Origin: Prostheceraeus crozeri
Taxonomy: Eukaryota; Platyhelminthes; Polycladida; Euryleptidae
Direction: 5' to 3'
DNA length: 64,000 bases
Assembly (NCBI GenBank): GCA_907163375.1
Contig: CAJQUW010001973.1
Location: forward strand, 744,001 to 808,000
Both the position numbers and the translations under genes were made by a program. Positions 28,301-40,300 of the stretch are shown here, piece by piece (position 1 is the first letter of the stretch; each line of letters starts with the position of its first letter). Below the pieces are notes generated by a model, which did not search any database, was not told the DNA's origin, and saw only the letters and a program-made list of their open reading frames with translations.

Positions 28301-31300
28301 ACGTAATTCACACTTGGCGTTGCCGATATATTTGAGCAACAATCTGAAGGATTTTGAAGAAACTTCAACATTTGTTGAAACATTGAAATTCCAGACGTTT
28401 AAATTCTAAATTATGTTATGTAGGAATTAACTTAGTTGGAATATATTATATGCTAGCTGCAATGCTCAGGTGTGACATGACAAAATCATAGATCGCGCTA
28501 TTTTTTAAATAGGGCTCTTACAAGGTTCTCATCATGTGCCTAAGAATGAAATAATCACATAAAGGATTACTTTTTGCTGGGTTTTGATGATTAAAAGACA
28601 CCCCATCCTTCTGACCGCAACTCGTCCGACCAGGATTCGAACCCATGTCAATCAATCCCCACGGCCAGACATGCGGCAAAATGAATCAAGAAAACTTTTA
28701 CTTTTCCGTTTTATTCCATTATCCATTCTTCGTAGGGGAGAACATAGGGAATATAAATCGCCACGCTCACTCCGCCAACATAGAATAAACGGAGAAATTC
28801 TCAAAAGATGAGTGGATTTGAGAAAATGTCAACCATTTAATGATCGATCCATCCAAGTCCCTTCGGCTCATGTATAGAGCAAATTGGAGAAGTTTAAAAA
28901 TATAGAAAACGACGACCATTTAAACGTGCACATATTACGTACGGTAAACTTGAGAAACTCCCAGAAAACAGGGAAAATTCCTTAATAATAGGACAAACAA
29001 CATGTCTGTGAGGACTGCTTTAGTTATACAATTGCCTAACTGGATACATGGAGGATTTCCTTCTCCCATTTTCACACGAAGTTATCTGATACAATGACGG
29101 GAAATCAATTATTTAGAACATCTCTTCATGCATTTGGTCCAGCGGCGATTATCGTCTCTTATTCCCAGGTAAACACCTAAACCTATTAAACTTAGAATCA
29201 ATAGGCAAACGTCAGATCCAACTATTATGCAATTGCTCGCCTTTTATCATACCGTTTTAAAATGCATGCGAGTATATACAGTATCAGTACTCTTGTACCT
29301 TCTAAATGAAGCAAAAAGAAAGCATTCCAATTCAACATTCATTTTTTCACTAATTCTATTCTTCTTTCTGACATTGCAAAAATGTCCATAACGTCTGAAT
29401 GCTACTTTTCAGGGCCATTTTTTGTCATATGGGCTATGAGTTCTCTCTCAATCGAAAGAAAGACAAACTACACAAATCTCACCATCGGACAAACTCGTCC
29501 TACAAAATCTTTTAATTCTTTTGAGAGTAGAGAAGGATCTTTCACAACCACAACTAGACACGCAAGCGTGGTGAGTGTTTTGAGTAGCTCTTCAGTCGTG
29601 AGAAGACATCAGAAAAATCACGTACCAACTGACTGATTAGCGTTCTGAAGCAATGACAAAACAAAACACATTACACGAATTTGCAAGAATTTAAGCTAGT
29701 AGGAAAAACAATAATTTATTAAAAAACCTTTATGAGGTATGACATACCGTTTTTAAATAAATAATAATTTTTTTTACACTATTAAAAAATTCTTGCAATT
29801 CGTGGTAATGTGTTGTTTTGTGTCATTTGCTTCAGACTAATCAGTGTCAATGACACAGCCGATCGCTGCATCAAGTCTCATACGTACCAACTGGTTCAAA
29901 GACCCTGTTGCACTCAATGTCTGACCAACAAACTCATCGGTTTTATAATTTGCAATTCAGCACGAATTTGTTTGGCAAAACAGGCATCCTATCTTTATTG
30001 ATTGAACAAAACAAATCATTAGGAGATAAGACAGATATAGCATTTACTTAACACTTCTTTACCCTGATGCACAGAATTGGATTCATCTGCGCGCGCCGGT
30101 TTTCTAGAAAGGAAGCCTTGATATGTAGCCTTGATATCAAAATGGCACATCACAGAATTAGACAACTTGCTCCTTTTCGAATGAATAATTCGTGTATCGC
30201 TTGCTATTGGCAATGGCAAACAATAAGCTGTCAGCAGAGGACACCAGAGCCAGTGAGAGATGCGTGCGTGCTGTGATATCACTTCGCACACCAAAACACA
30301 CATCGATGCCTGGCTAGCATTCGATTCAATGTATGCACTATACAGTGAGAAATACCGAGGAGAGGATGTGGAATCATCAAGTGAACTAATTTTCGTACGC
30401 CTGCTAATTTCTTTAATAATGATCGGAAGGGCCAACATTATGGAGAAAACTTGTGAGCAATGATCTGAATTATTCGAATCAGAAGGAATTTTGCCAATTG
30501 AAGTACTTTGCTGGAACTCACTTTAATCCGCAAGCGACGCACGACTTTTTTCCCTATCTCTGTAAAGTATTAGGAATTCCTTTTTTGCTCACTTAATAGG
30601 TTCCTCGATGTGCCGTCAATTTCGTATTAATCACACTTCTAGCAAACCGAAGCAGACAAATAAAATATTTAATTCTGTGACCTGATGTCTGCCAACTCGA
30701 GATATTACTGGATGGCGTTTGTAAAGAGACGATGTTTCCATGACAATACATAATCACATCATGTGTGTTTATCTTCTGGATGCTGAATCTTCTTTCACCA
30801 TGTAGATTTTGCCACTTTGTGATGTGTTACTAATAAGCTTCAAACATAGTAGTACAAATATTAAGCATTGCCTATAAAAAGAATTAAATTTCTAAAATAC
30901 ACTTTTTGAACGAATTGCTCTACCATTAAGAATGAAACGGTAAAAGTTGGTTAAACATGACAATTTGACAGTAAATACTGTTTACCTTAATTACCCTGAG
31001 AAATCGTCACTGCTTAGGTCGGAACATTACTTCGATGAGCTTTCTTTAAATAGACCTATATTACTTCCTGCAACTCGTACCTGATTTTCCAGTGCCACCA
31101 ATTCGGCTTCGAATGCTTCATGTTTGTGAATATACCTCTGAAGACTGGCCATATCCTTCCCGAGTTCCCCCATTGGCAGACTGTCTTTCTTCTCGTCTAT
31201 TCGGTCCATTACATCCGCCCAGTCACGATTAAAATGATGAATTTCACCAGCGGCACCGAGTTTGTGATCTCGAGCTTCAATGTATTCCAACAGAAGTTTC

Positions 31301-34300
31301 CAATCGTCTCTCAGACGATTTTGCAGTTCCGCAACTTCTGTGGAACGAGGATGTTTGTTTATCATCAGTCGGTTGGCGGCCTTTTCGCACTCATCCAGAC
31401 GCTCTTTACTGGCATCCACTGACGCTGAAATGCAAATGAATCAAGAATTCCTTATGTCATTGAGCAAGTAGTACCAAGCGTGTATTTGCGGTAGTGCATA
31501 CGATGATCGGCTGAATCAGTTCGTGAAAGGAAGTTCCTGGGTTCGAGAGTCATTACTCTGAATGGCCAAGTACGAGCATCATAGCTTCGTTGCCAATATA
31601 GAGCTCATATGATCCTTAATTTAATCTCCGGACTTGTGAGATAAAAATGTGAAGCGAAAACATTTCTACGAGATATTCTTCAAATTTCAAACAGCGATAA
31701 ATAATAGTACCTTGTTGCTCGCAATGCACAATACCAAATCACATAACAAGTCATGCTCAAAAATAAACAATTCACGAAAATATGAACAAATTAGACATGG
31801 AATGAATTCAAAGACAGCATCAACTTATACGTCAAAACTGATGGTGTATTCACATTAAGACAACGAGATGATCTTAGAATCAACTAGTTTTGAGTTCTGT
31901 CTATAGCAGGACTCCTGTCTAAGGTAAATCTAGATGATCCTTTCCGAGTTTTCATTTATTTCGAGCATTCTGGCGGTTACCAAGGACTTCGTTAGTTATG
32001 CGTTTGAAAGAACTAAGTTTCAGTCCTCAGTGCTGCCATGCTACCACATTCCGTGGACGTCCAACTGCAAGTATTTGGCCTCTGATGAGTATCAGAAAAA
32101 AGCACATTTAGTCGTCCATATAACAAACCTTTGATTCAAAATGCTAGCTGCATTTCCTGTCGTTGAGCTATCAAATCTACTTCAACATATTCACAGATCT
32201 TCTTTGTGTATTGAATGTAGCTGTGCATCAGAAATGCACGCTGAATTTGCATCAACTAGAGCCTCCTCAACGTGCTTTTCGTCCAGATAATCAGGATGGT
32301 CGTGGGTTCAGGGCCTCCAGTCGCGCGTCTTTCGCAAAACGATTCGATAAATGCTCAGTCATTACACTCTTTTGCAAAGGCATGAGTCAATTGTCAATAA
32401 ATAACTAAATTAAATTGTCAATTAATAATAAGTAAATTGTCAATAATTTAGCAACTTTCATTTCACAAGTGCTTGCACGGACTGAGGGCAAACGTGACAA
32501 AGAAGTACAATTACCATTATGAAATATGCATTTGTCTCAGTATTCTAGCCTGATGTCCCAAATCTGAATTCCATGAATCCACATGTCTGACCAATGTAAT
32601 CACTATTCACACATTAATAAAAGTCGCAATTATCCTGTAGTCAGCAATTGGGCCGCATTAGTTAAATGAAAACTGAAAAAAGTGATGGTTTAACGTCAAT
32701 ACTCCTCCTTACTGGGAACCTGGACGGTGCTGACACGGTCAGACTTCAATCTGAAGCGTTGTAATCTTTTAGCCCGGATGCCCTTCCTGCCGACTTTCAA
32801 TGACACGTTCGGGGCTCGACCTCTAGACCAGAAGATCGTTAGGCCAAGCATTTAGCCACTGTGCCACGGAGACCAACAGTAGGAATCTCGTTAATCCAGC
32901 AGCTAGCGGAAGAAAGAAATCCACTCGTCATATCACTGCGAAATCAATCTCAATTTCCGATTAGAAATCTAATAGCATAATTATACTGACAGAAATATTA
33001 TGATTTCTCCTGATTGAAGTTTGGAGCGAATGATATTTCGCATAAAGAGATTCCAATTGCCCATAGCCTGATAAACGATCATCAGCTGGCAGTTATACTA
33101 AGCGAGCAATTTCACACTAGCACTCAATGTTGCTCACTTTGAGAGGATTTCAAGACAAAGATATCTGATGACATAATACAGCTTGTTAAGACAGAAATGC
33201 ACAAAATTAGATGTAGAATAAAATCATGAATCATCTTAAAACATTCATTTCACGAACTTGCTTCAGTTTTCCGAACTCATTAAATTACAAGAGCGTTAAG
33301 TTCTACTTCAGAGTTGACAGTGAGAGTCAACACACCGCCGTTTCTGAAGTCTCAAATCCTATTACTTGATAGTAATCACTCATTACCAATATTTACAACG
33401 TTCAAACTGCAAGAACATGAAGAAATCGTGATCTAACTAATTAAAGGTGTGTCCACACAAGACCGATAACTAAAACAATGAACGATTAATTGAAATATTA
33501 TCACTGTATGTTTAACATAGCTGCTATTAGCATTAGCCCCATCGTTCTCTTGAAAAATCGGAAAGTTCAGATCGCTTCCACAGATATTTCCTTGAACGAT
33601 AGGAAATGGAAACCTTAATTAACTGGAAATTTTGTTTTCGATGTCATGGTGATTCAGCGTGAGCCGGTGACAAAAATGCACACAATTGTCTTGACATTTC
33701 GTTGAGTGAAAACAAAACGGTGATGAAATAAAATTAGTGATCGTCTTGTCTAACCGCATGCGCTAACAATCATCATCACACTTTATCTCCATGAATATTG
33801 CATTAATTTCTATAAAGTACATCGAGGCATACCCACCACTGAATGAAAAATTCGACAGGTTCGATGAAATCGTACTACAAGCGATTTTCGATGGTTCGTT
33901 ATCCTCACTGAGATAGATTCGTTAGCGTGTGGGTTAGTCTAGAGCGGACATAATCCTATCCCAGCCATTGTTAGCAATGGCAGCAAGCGATAGAAATTGA
34001 CATAGATATTCGTCTCTCTTTGGCTTGTGTGATTGGCCAAGCGCGCGCATTGCAGAAGTAGCTCTACTCCGGCAGCCAGAACGAGTTTCTGCAGGGAGCG
34101 AGGCCGAAAATGAGACTTTCACAGAATGATGTACATCCCATGTCTACTAAAAATCTGCACGTCTGCCGAGTTATAGTTAGTTCCTCTTCTTGTCAGACAG
34201 GAACAAAGAAAAACGATCCTATGGGACGCAGATTGCAGTCTTTGGTCAACATGAAATATTTTATATGTTTTCGCTTATTATGGCAAAATTACTAAGTCTA

Positions 34301-37300
34301 GAGCCACAATTTTTGACATGTAATGTCTTCAGGTCATTTCTTATGATGTGTATGTGTTATTATCATGTTTCTGATCGACAATGTGTGCGAGAATGTGGTT
34401 AATTGTGAGTTAAATTGCTCAAAATGCTTGTGTTTACAGACATCAGGAGGCCTGTCAAATCTCATTGTGTTTAGCCTCATAGACAGGGTTGGATGAACAT
34501 GATAAGAAATGATCTGAATACATTACATGTCAAAAATTGTGGCTCTAGATACCATGATAAGCGAAAAGAAAGAAAATTTCATATTGACCAAAAGCTGCAA
34601 TCTGCGTCCCATTGGATCAACATGTGTTTTCTTTGTTCCTGTCTGACAAGAAGAACTCGGCAGACGTTCAGATTCGTGGTAGGCATGGGTGTACATCATT
34701 CTGTGAAAGTTTCCTTTCCGGCCTCGTTCCCTGCAGAAACTCGTTCTACTCGTATCGTCAGCTTGCAGGCTGCCTGTCAAGTGAAAAGTACATTTCTTTA
34801 ACTCAATTTTTCTTGGTGATAAATTCATGGCAGTGGATAGAGGATCTGTGCGAGATATCAGAACCAAGATACAATGTACCCCATCAAACAAACAGATCTG
34901 TGATTCATTAAATAGACCTCTTCCTTCAGGCTTTATAAAGACTATTAGACAAATATGCATTTTTAGGCGACAAGTGTAATGAGCGGTGATTACTTAGAGC
35001 GAACAGATCTTGCAAGGGTGAGAATAGGTAAAGGGCAACCTTAGCAGAAGCACAATTTAGGTATGGACTGGAAAATATCTCTTTGGAAAAGACTCTCTCT
35101 TTCTCAAAGGAGCCATTCTCTTCCTTCGAGAGGCTCCGAGAAATGTAATGGATAGATCATATTGTCAGTCAATACTGTGTCAAAGACAGCCTTCGACTTT
35201 TACTTTGTGGGGCCGAGTGACTTACCCACAACTGACCAATTATGAAAAATAAATGCATGCCAAAATAATGTATAAAACATGAGGTTTCAAATGGTACAAA
35301 GATTGATGAAATCGAACAATTACTTCAAAACGAAAATTGCGCTAGAAAACGTGCTCCTTTCTGTCTTCAATTACGATGCGATCTGATAGCACACGTAATT
35401 CTAATCTCTTGGAAGTTCACAAAGTGTCACGTTTGTACCTGCCACCGTTTGTAACCTTAAAGATTTGAAGGATGCTAAAATTAAGGTGAAGAGAATTAAC
35501 AAAGGAATAATGACCTCATGGACAGTAGGTAACTTCCTTTTAATGAAATGTTCTAAAACCAAATAATTCATTTCATCCTGTCAAGAATATAATGGAAATG
35601 TTGATTGAGACAATGGATCAAGTCGATAACCTTCATTGACAAGTTCATTGATGTCTATCATTACAGCACGCTCCAATTTTGCAACTTCCGTGTAGACTGT
35701 TTTTCTGAAAATTCTTGTCTCTTGGAAGTTCGCAAAATGTCACTTTTGTACATGCTACCGGCATTTTATGATGTCATCAATTAGCACTTTCGTGAGGTGC
35801 GACGAAAAAAAACGTTTCAGTAGAAAACATGGAACATTCATTACCAGGGTGCCTACAGGTTAGCATGAAGAAACTCCAGAAGTAAAAATCAAGCTTCTAT
35901 TGAAAGATAGGCATTCCTATTGATAATATGCCAAAATGACAAATGTAATAAATGACAAATCTGATTCTTTTAGCATGCGGCGAAGGGATGGCCTCTTTCC
36001 CATGAAGAACACAGGTGGTAATGGCGGAGTTGAATGAATTTTTTTGATATTTGACTGAGATTTTTTTCTCACTTTGAATTGTAGGAAGCCAAGAAACATG
36101 ATCAATGCATGCGAATCTTCCATTCAGCTGATGCCATCATCAGAGCCACTGACAGACAATTAAAGCGCATTGCCACATTGCATCCACGGAACAAATCTAA
36201 CAGAGCTTGCTAAACACTAGAAAAATCAATAAACTGTCACATGCCCCACAGAAACATGGCTTCATAGTAATAAACGATGATTAATCAAGTGCATATGAAC
36301 CACCACTCCATAACAGAATCCATAACGACATCAGATACCATATGATGTTGATGAGTAAAAGAAATACACTGGCAGCAATGAACATACAACTTATAAACAG
36401 AAGAGATAAATAAATAATAAAGATAAATACACACGAAAACAGCAATTGAAAAAACAAATAAAAATATGATAACGAAAGCTGGAGATAATATGCACAGAAA
36501 TCAAATTAAAACAATCAATTGACATGAAAATTATAAAGTAGAAAAAATACATAAATACGAATATAAACATATAAAAAATTATACAAAATCAAACACGAAG
36601 GTCACTCCAAATATTTCTTTTGATATTTCATTTTTCCGGCGTAGTTATCTCGATAGAGTAGTTGTTGATGAGTTGCAGTACAGATTCTAATCAACAGGCC
36701 TACATACACATCATATCTAGCTGCATTATTACATTCGTTTTCATGACTGAAGTTTAGTGCTTCACTTATTCAAAATTCAGCATATAAGCTTTTATGAGAA
36801 ACACAGATTTGTTAAAAAATACACAAATAACGTTCACAGGCAGATGTTCGTACTAAATAGCAATTTCAACGCATGTTTGGAAAAGAATCCAAAATGTGCT
36901 CGACATTTTCATTTTTTCATACGCTCGACATATGACAGCATTGTAATATTGCAGTTCAGATGTCTGCACCGCTATATGCTGCAAGGCTGATGCTCGTTAG
37001 ATCCGCAGCCAGGGTTGGCAAAACCCGGGCTTGGTTTGAAAAAACCCGTCCCGCGGGTAAAACGGGATAAACGGGCGGGTTTTTCGGGTTTTTTCAAAAA
37101 AACGGGTTTTTCAAGTTAAATCGTCCCTGCAAATTTAGATAATCTGCAATTACCCATATGGTTACATAGTAATGCAGTTGACAACATCCGTGATTAAAGT
37201 CCTGGTAAACAAGGGGACCATGTCACATCAAGTTGAAGATGGCCATGTACGAGCCGTACACATGCATTATAATAATGAGGGCCCGAGGCGAGGATGCCAC

Positions 37301-40300
37301 ATCACAATCGGGTGCTGGATCATATTAAGAGGGCCCCAGTTATAACATTACAGGGACCTTATCTCATCATATCTGGAGGGTCCCTCCTGACTACGTCTGA
37401 GGGGCTACGAATACCATTATCGGTACTACAAAACCACGTATTCGATACATCCCGACCTTAAATGTAGAACTAGTGACTATACGATAAATACGAACTATGG
37501 TACTGTTGTTTAAGTGCATGACTAGTGACTGCCTACATATTTTCTTACTTTCTTATTAATCTGATTTTTGCATTACGTTGTAGCTAGTAAATAATTTTAT
37601 AATTCACAATCTTACTTTATTTCAGATAAAGAGTTTCATTTGAGGATTTTTGTTATTGAACTCATCTTCCTAATCCTGTTCTTATATAAAAACTTATTTG
37701 ACATGATGATGTACGGTATTTGAGTATAGATGAATTGTTTTGAACTGCTTTGCATGATTTTATTTCGAATTACGACCGGGTAAATAGCACTTGTTCAAAT
37801 TTTCATCTAAGAACAACCTGCCTAAGGTGAAGAACAAAGTAACAGACTCGAAACCTTGATTCGATATTGAGAATAGGGCGATTAAAACACGTTTGTGTAT
37901 TTCGCATTCATAGTTCTGTAGTCCGGACAGAACCAGTTTGCTTGATTTTGAACATAATTCTGGGCACAGTCACTGTCTGAGGCTATCATATGGAATATGA
38001 AGTTCGAAAAAACCGTTCTACCCACGGGTTTCTTCATCTTGATTTTTGAAACAACTCCTTAGATGTTTTCCTCACGGGTTTCTTCATTTTGATCTTCTAA
38101 TCTATAACCTTACCTAAAGAATAGGCATATCATATAGAGTATGAAGTTTGAAAAAACCCGTTTTTTCATCGTGATAGCCCAATCTGATAAATATCATGTA
38201 AAATATGAATTTTGAAAAAACCCGTTTTACCCACGGGTTTTTTCATCTTGAAAAAACCCGTCCCACCCGCCCCGGGTAAAAGATCTTGCTTCAGTGATTT
38301 AAATTACAACATCATTGTGTTAAGGTTTTATGATTGAACCACAATCATATCGCGGTTGTGGCATTTACAATAACCTTAGCAATATGCTGGCTTATGATAT
38401 GTTCATTTTGACATTAATAAATATACGAAGCTAAACACAACGTAGTCTGCATGTTTTATCATTGTACAATATATTGAACCACTGGACTATTCTAGGCTGA
38501 TTAATCTTCAAGACATGTACAATCAGTTTCCGTAGTTTTATGCATGACACAATAATTTACCTTTGAAATCATCCCATTTATTGGATATTATTTGAAGATG
38601 ATCGTAATCTGTCCCATATTCATCACTATCAGCAGTAACCAATTGATCATTTATCCAGTTCTCTAGATCGTCGCTCATTGTCATGTACGCATAGAAATCC
38701 TTCAGATCCTCCAAAGTCCCTTTTTTTGATTGAAGAAGTTGCTTCAGATCATCTAATTTATCTTCTAGTACTTCTTGTTTTCGTTTTTGCACGATAGCGG
38801 CCTGAAATATAATAAAAATTTTTACATCAGATCGTCTTACTCATAGACTCTTCATTTGATATATAAAAGTAAGACAATTTCCTTAAAAACGGTATTTTTA
38901 TCACAGTTACATCTGTCAACATGAGAAAAAACAATTATTTTATAAGAGCTTATATATTTACGGTGGTGGTTCACTTCATCGACAGGGTCTTTTCATTGAC
39001 AGGTGTATGGATTGGCTCAAGAGCATCATGCATCCACAGATATAGACATAAATTAATTCACAAATTCATAGACATCAAGCTATGATGTCTTTGAGTTTTT
39101 CAAGGACCCTTTGTCTCCTGACTCTGGACATCAACATCGATGTCGACGAAAAGACTTATCGATGAAATGACCCTAACGACGAAAAGACCTGTCGATGAAA
39201 TGAGCCTGACGACGAAAAGACCTGTCGATGAAATGAGCCTGTCGATGAAATGACCCTGACGACGAAAAGACCTGTCGATGAAATGAGTCTGACGACGAAA
39301 AGACCTGTCGATGAAATGACCTGTCGATGAAATGACCCTGACGACGAAAAGACCTGTCGATGAAATGACCCTGACGACGAAAAGACCTGTCGATGAAATG
39401 ACCTGTCGATGAAATGACCCTGACGACGAAAAGACCTGTCGATGAAATGATCCTGACGACGAAAAGACCTGTCGATGAAATGAGCCTGTCGATGAAATGA
39501 CCCTGACGACGAAAAGACCTGTCGATGAAATGACCCTGACGACGAAAAGACCTGTCGATGAAATGACCCTGACGACGAAAAGACCTGTCGATGAAATGAC
39601 CCTGACGACGAAAAGACCTGTCGATGAAATGATCCTAACGACGAAAAGACCTGTCGATAAAATGAGCCTGTCGATGAAATGACCCTGACGACGAAAAGAC
39701 CCTGTCGATGAAATGACCCTAACGACGAAAAGACCGGTCGATGAAATGATGTATGAGAATTAAGCATGAAATCATACTATGACATTCTCATACCCTTTGT
39801 ACATGTATGGAAATTTCATACTATAATCAGACTACAATCAAAAAAATTACATGAGCTTGTCATACGTATGCAAAAATCATACGAAATTTTGGCACGATTC
39901 ATATCCTTTTATTTCTGTGCGGGTTTGTAGATGGCTTTGAACTAACTTACAAATAGATGCTGTTGTGATGGAGGGAATAAGATTTCTATGACACAATTGA
40001 TCAAATATAGTGCGTCTTTTATTTCTCTTCCGACAATCGCAAGCCAAAGTCAGTCAGACTAGACATCAATAGTTCAGACGGATCTGCGTATCTTTGAAAT
40101 GCTCATCTTATTATTATGGACCAGGGCACAAAATCAAAAAGATCATAGAAAAAGTGTTTGAAACTCATTCATTTTGGACTTGATTGTTGAAATGCGAAGT
40201 ATAGATTCCAGGCATATTATTAGGAAAAACATAGAAATCGGTTAAATGTGGTGCAAGCATATTAGCACACTCTGGTCTGTGACTTCTTGCACCGTTACTT

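Larger units (their letters stand above)
27544..31080 (-). other. Spectrin intron w9-w10 (3.5 kb)
   Basis: It holds a tRNA-like sequence (28600-28690), a palindromic MITE (29633-29844) and MITE family M copy 2 (30070-30679). 27544-28590 and 28700-29620 show nothing I can name. Confidence 0.8.
31425..38560 (-). other. Spectrin intron w8-w9 (7.1 kb)
   Basis: It holds SINE A (32690-32874), a fold-back element (34065-34770), a single hAT-like end at 35845 and a sequence with repeated ACCCGTTTT motifs (37010-38290). 32900-33900 and 35900-36950 are AT-rich and show nothing. Confidence 0.8.

Noticed and set aside
32085-32105. CTGATGAGTATCAGAAAA as a hammerhead ribozyme
   Set aside because: Stem II would have no stable pairing and the base before GAAA is wrong.
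35845-35890. hAT-like terminus CAGGGTGCCTACAGGT
   Set aside because: No inverted partner end or target duplication found within several kb.
39140-39749. Possible CRISPR array
   Set aside because: The units are contiguous, with no unique spacers, and the host is an animal genome.
39140-39749. Hammerhead-like CTGACGACGAAAAG in each minisatellite unit
   Set aside because: The CUGANGA and GAAA boxes are one base apart, leaving no room for stem II; a coincidence of the repeat.
39156-39767. 203-codon frame of SFHRQVFSSSG-type repeats, and a plus-strand frame of TKRPVDEM repeats
   Set aside because: Both are by-products of the 33-bp minisatellite, whose unit is a multiple of three; no start context, domain or splice support.
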